Notes: generated by a model from the letters alone, not told the origin. Shown: positions 8,003 to 17,021, counted from the first letter of the stretch. The stretch: 64,000 bases of DNA from Spirochaetales bacterium (GCA_018433865.1 JAHDQJ010000010.1:1-64000), one strand, 5' to 3'. A program made the numbers and translations.

Positions 8003-9364
8003 ATGAAGCTTGTATTGATCGGAGCCGGTAGCGCGCAGTTCGGTCTGGGCACCTTGGGAGATCTGTTCCAGAGCATGCCGATGCATGGGTCGGAAATCAT
8101 GCTTGTCGATATCAACCGCGAGGCATTGGATGACGTGCAGCAGAAGGGAAGGGCGTTCCTCGAGGAACACCGGTTGCCCTTCACCCTCGGTGCGACCACC
8201 GATCGGCGAGAAGCCTTGTCGGGTGCGGACGTGGTGGTGATCTCGATAGAGGTCGGCAACCGGTTCAGGCTTTGGGACGAGGATTGGACGATCCCGCAGC
8301 AGTATGGGTTCTCCCAGGTCTACGGAGAGAACGGTGGTCCCGGGGGTGTCTTCCACGCACTGCGTATCACTCCGGTGATCGTCTCCATTTGTGATGATGT
8401 GAGCGAGCTGTGCCCCGATGCGTGGGTCTTCAATTATTCGAACCCGATGAGCGCGATCACGACGACGGTATTGCGCAAGTATCCGTCATTGAAGTTCGTC
8501 GGGCTCTGCCATGAGGTGCTCTCCTTGGAGCGGTATCTTCCGGAAATGCTGGGCACTCCGTTCGGGAACCTTTCCCTGCGCTCGGCAGGACTCAATCATT
8601 TCAGCGTATTGGTAGAGGCTTCCTACCGTGATACCAAGGCGGATGCCTATCCCGACATCCTCGCTAAGGCTCCCGCATTCTTCGAGAAGGAGATCGGCTA
8701 CTCCGATATCCTCTCCTACGTGATGAGGACGGGACAGGCCCCGAGGACCGAGGGGGACTCGCAACGGGTCGTGCTCGATGTGGGCCGCTCGGCGAAGAGT
8801 TGGTCCGACCGTACGCTTTTCCGGACGATACTCGAAGAGTACCGATTGCTTCCCATAACCGTGGACAGTCACCTCGGCGAGTATATCCAATGGGCACACG
8901 ATGTGGCCGACCACAAGGGAATCAAGGATTTCTATACCCTCTACCAACTGCAACTCTCCCATGTGAAACCTCGGATCGAGCTGAGACGTGAAGAACGGTT
9001 GGTGCTGATCCTTGAGGGCATCCTCGCGGATAGTGCGTATGAGGAGCCTGCGGTGAATGTGATGAACAACGGGCTGATCCCCTCATTGCCCGATTCGATC
9101 GCAGTCGAGGTGCCGGCGAAGGTAAGGCGTTCGGGTTTGGAACCGATCGCCTTTCCCTCGTATCCGAAGGGCTTTGCCGCACTGTTGCGCAACTATTGCG
9201 GCGTCTACGATCTGCTTGCGGAGGCGGTGCTCACCAAGAAGCGGGAGTATGTGATCCAAGCACTGCTAGCCAATCCTGTGGTGGACCGGCATCGTCCGTT
9301 GCACGAGATGGTCGATCTGATGATCGAGCGGCAACGCCCCTACCTGGATTACCTGCGCGATTGA
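8003..9364 (+). CDS. NAD-dependent GH4 glycosidase (alpha-glucosidase/alpha-galactosidase type)
   Basis: A 453-residue family 4 glycosidase that would hydrolyse sugars by an NAD- and metal-dependent redox mechanism in the cytoplasm. The N-terminus has the dinucleotide-binding GAGSAQFG loop. NYSNPMSAIT, Cys169 in GLCHE and His199 in GLNHF are the family's metal and substrate sites. GGGAGG upstream supports the ATG at 8003 over one at 7985. It ends the sugar operon. GH4 includes alpha- and beta-glucosidases, galactosidases and 6-phospho forms. With an ABC rather than a PTS uptake system, an unphosphorylated alpha-glycoside is the better guess. Confidence 0.88.
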   Translation: MKLVLIGAGSAQFGLGTLGDLFQSMPMHGSEIMLVDINREALDDVQQKGRAFLEEHRLPFTLGATTDRREALSGADVVVISIEVGNRFRLWDEDWTIPQQYGFSQVYGENGGPGGVFHALRITPVIVSICDDVSELCPDAWVFNYSNPMSAITTTVLRKYPSLKFVGLCHEVLSLERYLPEMLGTPFGNLSLRSAGLNHFSVLVEASYRDTKADAYPDILAKAPAFFEKEIGYSDILSYVMRTGQAPRTEGDSQRVVLDVGRSAKSWSDRTLFRTILEEYRLLPITVDSHLGEYIQWAHDVADHKGIKDFYTLYQLQLSHVKPRIELRREERLVLILEGILADSAYEEPAVNVMNNGLIPSLPDSIAVEVPAKVRRSGLEPIAFPSYPKGFAALLRNYCGVYDLLAEAVLTKKREYVIQALLANPVVDRHRPLHEMVDLMIERQRPYLDYLRD

Positions 9365-9368
9365 TCGT

Positions 9369-10334
9369 TCAGCTGTCGTAGTCGATGAGCGTCGGAGTGA
9401 TCTCCAGACGCAGCGGCTCCGGTTCCCGTTCCCCTTGCATGATCCTGACGATCTGCACGGCAGCTTGGGTACCGATCCGTACCGGATCCTGGCTGACCGT
9501 GGAGAGTGCGGCAAAGCGCGTGGTCCTCACTCCATCGAACCCGATGATCCGTATCTTCGCCCCCGATTCCCGGATCGCGCGTACGGCTCCGAGCGCGATG
9601 TCGTCACAGTAGCAGAAGATGCCGTCGTACCGTCCGTCCTCGATGATCAGGCGGGCAGCCTCGTAGCCCGATTCCTCCGATAGCCCTGCGTGGAACGTCG
9701 CACAGTCGGTGTACCCGTGCAGCGCGAGTTCCTGGGAGAATCCTTGGTAGCGTTCCTCGTTCGATTGTGCGGGGGGTTCCACCGCTATGTAGCAGGGGTT
9801 GGTCACACCCTTTTCGAGCAGATAGCGTGCGGCAAGCCGGCCTCCGTGGATATTGTCGGTATGGATGCAATGTTCGTGCTCGCGAGGGTAGTCGATGTAG
9901 AGGTAGCGGACATTCCTCCGCTTGAGCATGTCCCGTTCGATATCATCCAGTTGGAAGGCGAATATGAGGAGTGCGGAAAGTTGGGCGTCAAGTATCCTGC
10001 GGATCACCTTGGGATTGTGCTTTTCGTAGTTGAAGATCACCAAGTCTATGCCCAATCCGCGGAACTTGCGATAGATCGCCTCGAAGATCTCGAAAAAATA
10101 GTGGTTCCCGATATCCGGCAGGAGCAATCCCACCGTGCTCTCGACCACATCGTTCCTGGCGAGCTTGCTCGCAGCGGCACTCGGTTGGTATTGCCTTGCC
10201 TTCACGACATCCAGGACCCGCTTGCGGGTCTCCTCCGCGACATGGGTACTGTTGTTCAATACCCGTGAGACGGTTCCGAGGCCTACTCCGGCCTCCCTCG
10301 CGATGTCCTCTATGGTGACCTTTCCCTTGCCCAT
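9369..10334 (-). CDS. LacI-family transcriptional regulator
   Basis: A 321-residue repressor with an N-terminal helix-turn-helix and hinge (TIEDIAREAGVGLGTVSRVL, then the YQPSAAASKLAR region) followed by a periplasmic-binding-like effector domain. It converges on the sugar operon with four bases between stop codons and most likely controls it through the operator at 1499-1514, with a sugar or phosphosugar as inducer. The start codon has no Shine-Dalgarno sequence. A TTGACT-17-TACAGT promoter ends exactly six bases before the ATG, so the mRNA is probably leaderless. Confidence 0.93.
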   Translation of the reverse strand: MGKGKVTIEDIAREAGVGLGTVSRVLNNSTHVAEETRKRVLDVVKARQYQPSAAASKLARNDVVESTVGLLLPDIGNHYFFEIFEAIYRKFRGLGIDLVIFNYEKHNPKVIRRILDAQLSALLIFAFQLDDIERDMLKRRNVRYLYIDYPREHEHCIHTDNIHGGRLAARYLLEKGVTNPCYIAVEPPAQSNEERYQGFSQELALHGYTDCATFHAGLSEESGYEAARLIIEDGRYDGIFCYCDDIALGAVRAIRESGAKIRIIGFDGVRTTRFAALSTVSQDPVRIGTQAAVQIVRIMQGEREPEPLRLEITPTLIDYDS

Positions 10335-10340
10335 GAAAAA

Positions 10341-10369
10341 ACTGTAGTGGTTTTTCCCCCCTCAGTCAA
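10341..10369 (-). promoter_or_regulatory. Promoter placing the lacI-type mRNA start at its ATG
   Basis: On the minus strand, TTGACT (10369-10364) and TACAGT (10346-10341) are 17 bp apart. Only TTTTTC separates the -10 from the ATG at 10334, so transcription should begin at or next to the start codon. It overlaps the last codons of the DUF3343 gene. Confidence 0.65.
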
Positions 10370-10625
10370 CGTGTGCGTTGCAGATGTACAGCCGCCCCTC
10401 TTTGAGTGTCGCGTGCGTGATCCCGTATCGGCTCGTACCGAGGGCATCGATGGCCTCCTGCCTGTCGGAGGCACTGAGCGAGAGGGCTATGCCGCAATCG
10501 GCGGTGATCTCTGTCGGGGTGGGAATCACCTGATACGCGACGGAAGCACTGTCGAGGTGCCGCTGGCAGGCGATCGCATTGTGCGTCGATCCGAAGCTGA
10601 GAATGATCCGTTGCAGCGTACTCAC
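10362..10625 (-). CDS. DUF3343 small protein (putative Se/S carrier-like)
   Basis: An 87-residue cytoplasmic protein of the DUF3343 family, small proteins often found beside YedF and proposed to handle selenium or sulfur. The ADCGIALSLS segment carries the family's conserved cysteine-glycine. Its start overlaps the last codon of the YedF gene by four bases (10622-10625), a translational-coupling arrangement. It is the last gene of the PHP-yedF-DUF3343 operon. The biochemical role is unknown, and the selenium link is inferred from YedF and from the selD/yqeC operon 14 kb away. Confidence 0.75.
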   Translation of the reverse strand: MSTLQRIILSFGSTHNAIACQRHLDSASVAYQVIPTPTEITADCGIALSLSASDRQEAIDALGTSRYGITHATLKEGRLYICNAHVD

Positions 10626-11221
10626 AGAGCGATCACCCGCGGGGAATTCACAAGTCTGTTGGTGATCTCATACATGTTCGCCACCGTACCAACTTGCAGC
10701 TTGTCCAACAGGCCATGGTAGTCGAGGCAGGTGCCACAGACCAGGATCTCGACTCCCCGTTGCTCGAGTGCCTTGAGGTTCTGTACGCATTGCGCATCCA
10801 CTGTAGCCAGCAACGCACCATTGTTCATGCAGACGATCGTCGAAGGCAATTCGTCTGTCTGACCGACCGTATAGAGGAACATCCTCATCAGGTTGCGTCC
10901 CAATTCCTGCGATCCCGAACCCATCGTATCCTTGCCAAGGAAAAGGATGTAGTCGCTCCCTGCGTGCCCAGGAGAGGGCTCGGCATCAGCTTCTGGGGAA
11001 TGTTCGTCGGTTGGGCACCTGAAGGTGACAGGGAAGGGGGTGCTGCCGGTGTCGATATCCACGGTGTATCCCTGGCTGTGCGCAAGTTTTTTCAGGTTCT
11101 CCACCGCCGCCTGGTTATCGACCAAGACCGTGAACAGCCGCTCGTTGGCGTCGATCGCCTTCTTGGCGAGCATGAAAGGGATCGGGCAGGCTTTTCCCGT
11201 TGCATCTATCGTGTTCGGCAT
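10622..11221 (-). CDS. yedF: Selenium metabolism protein YedF (TusA-like plus DsrE-like domains)
   Basis: A 199-residue protein. The N-terminal TusA/SirA-like domain carries the CPIP sulfur-carrier motif (ATGKACPIPFMLAKKAI, about residues 5-20). The C-terminal DsrE/DsrF-like domain carries CGTCLDYHGL near residue 165. This pairing defines the YedF family, which co-occurs with the selenium-use trait; the precise reaction is unknown. AGGAGG at 11233-11228 sets the start at 11221. The PHP gene ends 18 bases upstream and the DUF3343 gene overlaps downstream, so all three share a transcript. selD at 27.8 kb supports selenium use in this organism. Confidence 0.88.
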   Translation of the reverse strand: MPNTIDATGKACPIPFMLAKKAIDANERLFTVLVDNQAAVENLKKLAHSQGYTVDIDTGSTPFPVTFRCPTDEHSPEADAEPSPGHAGSDYILFLGKDTMGSGSQELGRNLMRMFLYTVGQTDELPSTIVCMNNGALLATVDAQCVQNLKALEQRGVEILVCGTCLDYHGLLDKLQVGTVANMYEITNRLVNSPRVIAL

Positions 11222-11239
11222 CTTCGACCTCCTGTGCAT

Positions 11240-12151
11240 TCAGACGATCGGAACGGATTGCCACATCCCGTGCTGCAATACGTCCAGGGTCCGGTGACCC
11301 GCCTGGACCAGCTGGTCATCGGCTTGGGAGAAATAGAAATCGAGGTGCGCACTCTGGTGTGCATCGGAAGAAAGGGTCAGCGGTATGCCCAGAAGTGCAC
11401 ATTCCTCGATCATCTCGAACGATGGATAGACTTCATCGGTGGCTCCCCTGGCCATGCCGCCGGTATTCACCTCGATGCGCACCTTGTGCTTCCGGGCGGT
11501 CTTGAGGAGATGGGATGCGAGTTTCCTGTACCAAGGCTCTTTCGGATCGAAGAACCTGTTTCCCTTGTTACGCTTCTTCATGAGATCGCAGTGACCCAAC
11601 AAGTCGAAACGGTACTGTGCGATCATCCGTTCCTGGATTTCGAAATAATAGCCGACGAACCGTTGGATGTCCCCCTGGAAATTATCCTCCAGCAGCAGCT
11701 CATATTCCTCGATCGGACCATCCACGGCAAGATATCGGTCGCTCTTGGCGTGCCGCATCATGTGAACCGACCCGATGGTGTAGTCCACCTGGTCACGATA
11801 TTCGTACCCCACCATCTCCCTGGTGTCCTCAAGATAGTCGAGCTCGAGTCCCGCGTAGATTTCGATGCGGTCCTTGTACAGCGAGCGCAATCGTGCGATC
11901 TCCTCGAGATATCCGGGGAAATCCTCGGTGCGCATGTGCCAACCGTCCTGCAACTTGCCAGGAGTGTGACAGCTGAAACCCAAGGCCGAAAATCCCTTGG
12001 AGAGTGCGCTGAGCACGTACTCTTCCATGACTCCGGTTCCATCGTCGAGATTGCAGTGGGTATGAAAATTGCTGAGACCTTTCGTCCGTTCCATATAGGT
12101 GGAATATAGACCAAAGTGCAGCGATCGGAAAGTCCGCTCCGCGCTGTTCAT
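11240..12151 (-). CDS. PHP-domain phosphoesterase, histidinol-phosphatase (HisJ/HisK)-like
   Basis: A 303-residue metal-dependent hydrolase of the PHP family. The first metal motif is NFHTHCNL near residue 27, followed by FSCHTPG, GLELDY, LGHCDL and the C-terminal SSDAH motif, in HisJ/HisK-type order. Family members remove phosphate from histidinol phosphate, but no other his genes are present, and here it heads an operon with yedF and DUF3343, so the substrate is open. AGGAGG eight bases before the ATG at 12151 decides the start. A later in-frame ATG at 12094 has no ribosome binding site. Confidence 0.8.
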   Translation of the reverse strand: MNSAERTFRSLHFGLYSTYMERTKGLSNFHTHCNLDDGTGVMEEYVLSALSKGFSALGFSCHTPGKLQDGWHMRTEDFPGYLEEIARLRSLYKDRIEIYAGLELDYLEDTREMVGYEYRDQVDYTIGSVHMMRHAKSDRYLAVDGPIEEYELLLEDNFQGDIQRFVGYYFEIQERMIAQYRFDLLGHCDLMKKRNKGNRFFDPKEPWYRKLASHLLKTARKHKVRIEVNTGGMARGATDEVYPSFEMIEECALLGIPLTLSSDAHQSAHLDFYFSQADDQLVQAGHRTLDVLQHGMWQSVPIV

Positions 12152-12265
12152 ATGCTTTTCCTCCTGTTCGGGGCTTCTCTTGTGTGGTCCGGCGTGTCGT
12201 GATACCATGATTTCCGTACGACAGGACAGCACACGGACACCAGCATGTGATGGGGGGAGGATACG

Positions 12266-13435
12266 ATGATCGAAGGAAGCAAGATGACAAAGGCAACCGA
12301 CCGTTTGCACTATGGCATGATCGGAGGAGGACCGGGAGCCTTCATCGGGGATGTCCATAGGACGGCAATCCGCATCGATGACAAGGCAACGCTCGTCAGC
12401 GGCGTGTTTTCACGTGATCAGAAAGTGAGCGTTTCGTTCGGTACATCGCTCGGCATCGAAAAGGATCGTCTGTATGGATCGTTCGAAGAGATGGCACAGC
12501 GTGAATCGGAGCGCCCCGACGGGATCGACTTTGTCGTGATCGTCACTCCGAACGCCTCGCACCATGCAGCGGCAAAGGTCTTTCTCAGCCATGGCATCCA
12601 TGTGGTGTGCGACAAGCCGCTGACACTCGAGTATCATGAAGCGAAGGAACTGGCCGAGCTCACCGAGCGCAAGAGGTTGCTCTTCGGTGTCACCTACACC
12701 TATACCGGGTACCCCGCGGTGAAGCAGATCGCACACCTGATCGCGTCAGGCGAGATCGGGCATATCCGCTTCATCAATGCCGAATATGCGCAGGAATGGC
12801 TTGCCACCCGCAGCGAGAAGGAGAACCGGCAAGCTTCATGGCGTACCGATCCTGCGTTCAGCGGGAAGTCGAACTGTGTCGGTGACATCGGATCGCATGT
12901 GGAGAACATGGTGGCGACCATGACCGGTTTGCGCATCTCGAGCCTCAGTGCCCGCCTGGACAAGTTCGTAGAAGGGCGGCAACTCGACGACAACGCCTCG
13001 ATCATGGTCGAATATGAGGGGGGAGCGAAGGGGCTCTATTGGACGAGCCAGGTCGCGATCGGATATGACAACGGACTGCGGGTGAGGATCTTCGGTTCGA
13101 AGGGGACGATCGAGTGGTTCCAGGAGCGTCCCGATCACTTCACCGTGATGAAGCTTGGCGAGCCTGCACGTACGTGGTCCCGTGGGAGGGATGCCTTCTC
13201 AGATGAGGCCCAACGGTTCAGCAGGCTTCCATCGGGACACCCCGAGGGAGTGTTCGAGGCCTTCGCGAACATCTACCGCTCCTACATCGAGACGTTGCTT
13301 GCACTGCGATCAGGAAAGAAGGTCGATATGGGGAAACTCGGGTTCCCGACCGTGCAAGAGGGTGCCGAGGGGGTACGTTTCATCAACGCATGCGTGGAGA
13401 GTTCGGAAAATTCAGGTGCGTGGGTAAGCCTCTGA
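12266..13435 (+). CDS. Gfo/Idh/MocA-family NAD(P)-dependent oxidoreductase
   Basis: A 389-residue oxidoreductase with an N-terminal Rossmann fold (MIGGGPGAFIG, about residues 18-28), the family's lysine loop as CDKPLTLEYHEA, and a C-terminal substrate domain with GDIGSH. Members oxidise or reduce sugars, inositols or related polyols. The ATG at 12266 follows GGGGAGGA; an in-frame ATG at 12284 is possible. It is divergent from the PHP operon and has no sugar genes next to it, so the substrate cannot be assigned. The sugar operon 3 kb upstream is a possible but unproven functional link. Confidence 0.88.
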   Translation: MIEGSKMTKATDRLHYGMIGGGPGAFIGDVHRTAIRIDDKATLVSGVFSRDQKVSVSFGTSLGIEKDRLYGSFEEMAQRESERPDGIDFVVIVTPNASHHAAAKVFLSHGIHVVCDKPLTLEYHEAKELAELTERKRLLFGVTYTYTGYPAVKQIAHLIASGEIGHIRFINAEYAQEWLATRSEKENRQASWRTDPAFSGKSNCVGDIGSHVENMVATMTGLRISSLSARLDKFVEGRQLDDNASIMVEYEGGAKGLYWTSQVAIGYDNGLRVRIFGSKGTIEWFQERPDHFTVMKLGEPARTWSRGRDAFSDEAQRFSRLPSGHPEGVFEAFANIYRSYIETLLALRSGKKVDMGKLGFPTVQEGAEGVRFINACVESSENSGAWVSL

Positions 13436-13499
13436 GGAGCTAGGGTCGAGTCTGTACTTGTGCCGGCCGGTGGGGTATACTGATCCTGAGGAGTCGGAT

Positions 13500-14399
13500 A
13501 TGGAAAGTGCAGGCTCACCTGCCGTGCGCAAGGCATGGTATGCGGGGACTTGGTACGCCGCCGAACCTGACAATCTTCGTGCGACGATAACGGAGGCGAT
13601 TGAACAGGCCCGTCAACAGGCGTTGGAGAGGGACCGGGAAGGCCCGGTCAGGGTCGCGGTGTTGCCGCACGCCGGCCTGACCTACAGTGCGCGCGGCATA
13701 GCCCATCTGTTGCGGCTGGCAACCCGACCGATCCGTCGGGTCCTGATACTCTCCCCATCACACAACAGCATCGTTCCCGACGACACCCTCTCGTTCGGAT
13801 TGTTTTCCGGTTACGACACACCGCTTGGCCGATTGGAGGCCTTTCGTACCGGTCTCGAGAGATCGGGACCCGATGCGACGATTCCGATCCAGCGGGAACA
13901 TGCGGTGGAGATGGTCTTGCCATTCCTCGCCTACCAGCAGGAGTTGCAAGGACAGTCCATTGCAGTGGCAATGGCACTCATCTCACACGTCACCGAACCT
14001 TCCCGCGCCCAGGCTCTTGCACGGGAGATTGCCGATGCGCTCGGGTTCGGACAAGACGGGGGGACTCTCCTGATCGCTTCCAGCGATTTTTCACACTATG
14101 GGCAGCGGTTCGGATACGCGCCGTTCGGTACGCATGTCGATCCCCGGGTGGCAGCGCGGGTGCGCGAGGCCGACCTGGAAATCGCACGGCACATGGCCGC
14201 AGGAGAATTGGGGCCGCTGTTCCTCTCCCAGCGTGTGCACCGATGCACGATATGCGGGATAGCGGGAGCTGCGATAGCCAGTGCTTTGGCCCGTCAGTTT
14301 TCCTTGACCGGATGGATAGCGGATTACTACAACTCAATGGATGTGCTCGGTTCGCATGCACATGATTTCGTCGCCTACGGGACGGTGCTCTGGAGGTAA
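13500..14399 (+). CDS. amrB: AmmeMemoRadiSam system protein B (MEMO1 family)
   Basis: A 299-residue MEMO1-family protein related to extradiol dioxygenases. It shows RKAWYAGTWY near the N-terminus, the histidine motif PHAGLTYS, and SSDFSHYG, where family metal ligands lie. It is the first gene of a complete AmmeMemoRadiSam set (B, A, radical SAM enzyme) packed end to end to 15994. The molecular role of this system is not settled. GAGGAG six bases before the ATG at 13500 fixes the start, and a TATACT -10 lies at 13476-13481. Confidence 0.92.
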   Translation: MESAGSPAVRKAWYAGTWYAAEPDNLRATITEAIEQARQQALERDREGPVRVAVLPHAGLTYSARGIAHLLRLATRPIRRVLILSPSHNSIVPDDTLSFGLFSGYDTPLGRLEAFRTGLERSGPDATIPIQREHAVEMVLPFLAYQQELQGQSIAVAMALISHVTEPSRAQALAREIADALGFGQDGGTLLIASSDFSHYGQRFGYAPFGTHVDPRVAARVREADLEIARHMAAGELGPLFLSQRVHRCTICGIAGAAIASALARQFSLTGWIADYYNSMDVLGSHAHDFVAYGTVLWR

Positions 14400-14401
14400 G
14401 G

Positions 14402-14974
14402 ATGGAAACTCGTCACAAAAGGTTGCTCCTGGCCATCGCACGGGAGTCGATCATGGAATCCTTGACCGGCAGGTATCCGAAGACCTTGGCCGAGGTGGAG
14501 TCGCAGGATCCTGTCGAGCTTGCGGGAGAAGAGGGGGCGTTCGTGACCCTCAAGCGGCGCAAGGTACCAAACGGAGCCCCCGGTTCCCTTCGCGGGTGCA
14601 TCGGCAACATCCAGGGGAAGAAGCCGCTGTACCGCTTGGTCCACCGTCTCGCGAAGGAGAGCGCATTCTCCGATCCCCGGTTCCCGAAGGTCACGCTGGG
14701 AGAGTTGCAAGGTCTGAAGATTGAGATTTCGGTGCTTACTGTTCCCCGCTTGGTCGAGGGACCGCACATGATCGTGGTCGGTCGCGACGGAGTCCTGCTG
14801 ACCTGTGGGTGGCACCGATCGGTATTTTTGCCGCAGGTTGCCACGGAACAGGGTTGGGACCGCGAGACCATGCTCAATCACCTCGCGATGAAGGCGGGTC
14901 TCGATCCCGATGCATGGAGGGGCAGCGATTGCCGCTTCGAGGTCTTCCAAGCAGAAATTTTCGAGGAGGAGTAG
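14402..14974 (+). CDS. amrA: AmmeMemoRadiSam system protein A (AMMECR1 domain)
   Basis: A 190-residue AMMECR1-domain protein, with the conserved segment LRGCIGNIQGKKPLYRLV (about residues 61-78) and the DPRFPKVTLGEL element. It starts two bases after the memo gene stop (GGAGGTAAGG precedes the ATG), and its TAG directly abuts the GTG of the radical SAM gene. AMMECR1 proteins are conserved from bacteria to humans, but their biochemical role remains uncertain. Confidence 0.92.
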   Translation: METRHKRLLLAIARESIMESLTGRYPKTLAEVESQDPVELAGEEGAFVTLKRRKVPNGAPGSLRGCIGNIQGKKPLYRLVHRLAKESAFSDPRFPKVTLGELQGLKIEISVLTVPRLVEGPHMIVVGRDGVLLTCGWHRSVFLPQVATEQGWDRETMLNHLAMKAGLDPDAWRGSDCRFEVFQAEIFEEE

Positions 14975-15994
14975 GTGCAAGATACGCTGCGTTGCGATTT
15001 CTGTTTCCACAGGTGCCTTTTGCATGAACAAGAGAGCGGTCCGTGCGGCGTTCGGAAAAACATCGGGGGGAAGATAAGTACCCTGGGCTACGGACAGATC
15101 GTCGCCTCCGGTGTCGATCCGATTGAGAAAAAGCCGATGTATCACTTCTTCCCGGGTTCCAGGACCTTCTCGTTCGCGCTTTTCGGGTGCAACTACACCT
15201 GCGGATTCTGCCAGAACAACCGCATCAGCCAGACAGACAGCCCCTATTGGCCAGCCTCACCCGGGTATCGGACATTGCCGGTCGCCACGCCTCAGCAGAT
15301 GTTCGCGATGATGGAACACTCGGGAACCTCGATCATGAGCTACACCTACAGCGAGCCGATCGTCTGGCAGGACTACATGTTCGAGACCGCACAGCTGGTC
15401 CATGAGGCGGGGAAGTTCAACTGCATGGTGACCAACGGAAGCTTCTCACCCGTTTCGCTCGAGCGGGCACTCAACCATATCGATGCGTTCAATATCGATG
15501 TGAAGGGGGATGACCAGTTCTATCGGCATCACTGCGCAGGAGCGCTCGGACCGGTGCTCGATGCCGTCGAGGCGATCGCATCCGAGCAAGCCAAGGTCCT
15601 TGAGGTCACCACGCTGCTCATCGAAGGCATACACACACGGCATCAGGTAGAGGAACTTGCAGCGCAACTGCACCGCAGGGGCGTCCAGGTCTGGCACCTC
15701 AGCCGCTTCTTTCCCCAATACCACATGGCCGACCGTCCGGCAACCTCGGAACGATTCCTCGCCGAGATGTTGCAAGCAGCCCAGGACTCGGGCATCCCCC
15801 ATGTGTACAGCGGAAACAGCGGCTTGCTCTCCTACTCCCAGACGACGTGCCCCTCGTGCCACCGCATCCTGATCAAGGCGCACTCCTACGCGGGAGAGGC
15901 TCGTGAAGACGTTCGAAAGCTCATCAAGGATGGGCATTGTTCCTACTGCGGCACGACCGTTTATGGGCGGTTCGATCAGCGTCCTACTGGATGA
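14975..15994 (+). CDS. amrS: AmmeMemoRadiSam system radical SAM enzyme
   Basis: A 339-residue radical SAM enzyme. Cys72, Cys76 and Cys79 form the CxxxCxxC motif (CNYTCGFC) that binds the SAM-cleaving [4Fe-4S] cluster. An N-terminal CDFCFHRC...C segment and a C-terminal CPSCH...CSYCG segment may hold further metal sites, as is typical of the PflA-like AmrS family. The start is GTG, immediately after the TAG of the AMMECR1 gene and preceded by GAGGAGGAG. It presumably modifies a substrate presented by its two partners; the substrate is unknown. Its last 11 bases overlap the convergent secreted-protein gene. Confidence 0.93.
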   Translation: MQDTLRCDFCFHRCLLHEQESGPCGVRKNIGGKISTLGYGQIVASGVDPIEKKPMYHFFPGSRTFSFALFGCNYTCGFCQNNRISQTDSPYWPASPGYRTLPVATPQQMFAMMEHSGTSIMSYTYSEPIVWQDYMFETAQLVHEAGKFNCMVTNGSFSPVSLERALNHIDAFNIDVKGDDQFYRHHCAGALGPVLDAVEAIASEQAKVLEVTTLLIEGIHTRHQVEELAAQLHRRGVQVWHLSRFFPQYHMADRPATSERFLAEMLQAAQDSGIPHVYSGNSGLLSYSQTTCPSCHRILIKAHSYAGEAREDVRKLIKDGHCSYCGTTVYGRFDQRPTG

Positions 15995-17021
15995 TCAGTT
16001 CAATCTTGATCCCGCTCTGGTAGTCTCCCGAATAGTAGAGGGTGTTCGTGTAGTTCATGTTCGAGATGGCAATCTCCAAGAAGTCCTGCCAATAGTCGGC
16101 AGGACCCTTGGCCGGTGCGGGGACGGTGAATGCTCCGGTCGCAGGGAGTGTCCTTGCAGGGATGTGCACCTTGTAGGGGATCGGATTTCCCGTGCCGCCG
16201 ACACGATGGAACGCGAAGGCGCCGGTGACGGGGTTTTCCGCGGGGCTGAAGCGGATCGCATAACTCATGCTGTTGCGGCTGTCGTTGGAGCTGAATGTCA
16301 CGGCACCGACGGTGAGGGAACTCTGGGTCTGTTGCATCGTCGCGACATCGATACCGTCGGCTGCCGCGTATCGTTGCAGCAGCACATTGGTGAATACCGT
16401 CTGACCGGGTGGAGGGCTCGTTGGGGAGATGAAGTAGACCAGGATGTTCATCAGATCCTCGTCGAGCAGCACCTGGTCGGCAGTCCCATAGTCGGCATAG
16501 ACACGGAACCGGAAGAAGGTGGTGTAGGTCCCCTCATACCCCGCAGGGTCCCCGCTCATCGGTGGCACGCTGAGGGTGAAGTTTCCCCCACCATACCAAA
16601 CGAAGGGAACGGGGATGTTCATCGGTGAGGTGTCGATGGTGAAGGTTTGTGTTGCTCCGGGCACGACCGAGCTGTAGGGGAATGTGATGTAGCAGGGGAA
16701 ATACTTGGTAGGATCGTTGACATTGACCAGCCTGACTTGCTCGTGGGATGAGGTGACGACCATCGTCAGGTTCTGGTTCCACGTCCCTCCCGCGTTCGTC
16801 CAAGCCTTCCACGTCAGGGTCTTGTCGTAATTCTTGGCCCGTTCCATGTCAAGACGCCCGACATACATGTCGCTTCCGCCCCAGGTGAGGTTGTGGGTGT
16901 TGCTTGCCAGCCACTCTTCCTGTGAGAAGTCTATGGCATACCACGCAGGATCGACCATCGCCGCACCGAGGGCTGAGAGAGTGACAAGGAGCATGACACA
17001 AACGAAGGAATGCCTCATCAT
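15984..17021 (-). CDS. Secreted beta-rich protein of unknown function
   Basis: A 345-residue protein I do not recognise. The first 20 residues form a signal peptide (hydrophobic CVMLLVTLSALGAAM). The rest is rich in Thr, Ser, Tyr, Gly and Asn with alternating hydrophobic residues, suggesting a beta-sandwich exported protein or outer-membrane/surface component. No lipobox cysteine or membrane helix follows. It begins ATGATG without a Shine-Dalgarno site, and a TATACT -10 ends six bases before the first ATG, so the mRNA is probably leaderless. It stands alone, convergent with amrS and divergent from the MFS gene. Confidence 0.75.
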   Translation of the reverse strand: MMRHSFVCVMLLVTLSALGAAMVDPAWYAIDFSQEEWLASNTHNLTWGGSDMYVGRLDMERAKNYDKTLTWKAWTNAGGTWNQNLTMVVTSSHEQVRLVNVNDPTKYFPCYITFPYSSVVPGATQTFTIDTSPMNIPVPFVWYGGGNFTLSVPPMSGDPAGYEGTYTTFFRFRVYADYGTADQVLLDEDLMNILVYFISPTSPPPGQTVFTNVLLQRYAAADGIDVATMQQTQSSLTVGAVTFSSNDSRNSMSYAIRFSPAENPVTGAFAFHRVGGTGNPIPYKVHIPARTLPATGAFTVPAPAKGPADYWQDFLEIAISNMNYTNTLYYSGDYQSGIKIELIIQ

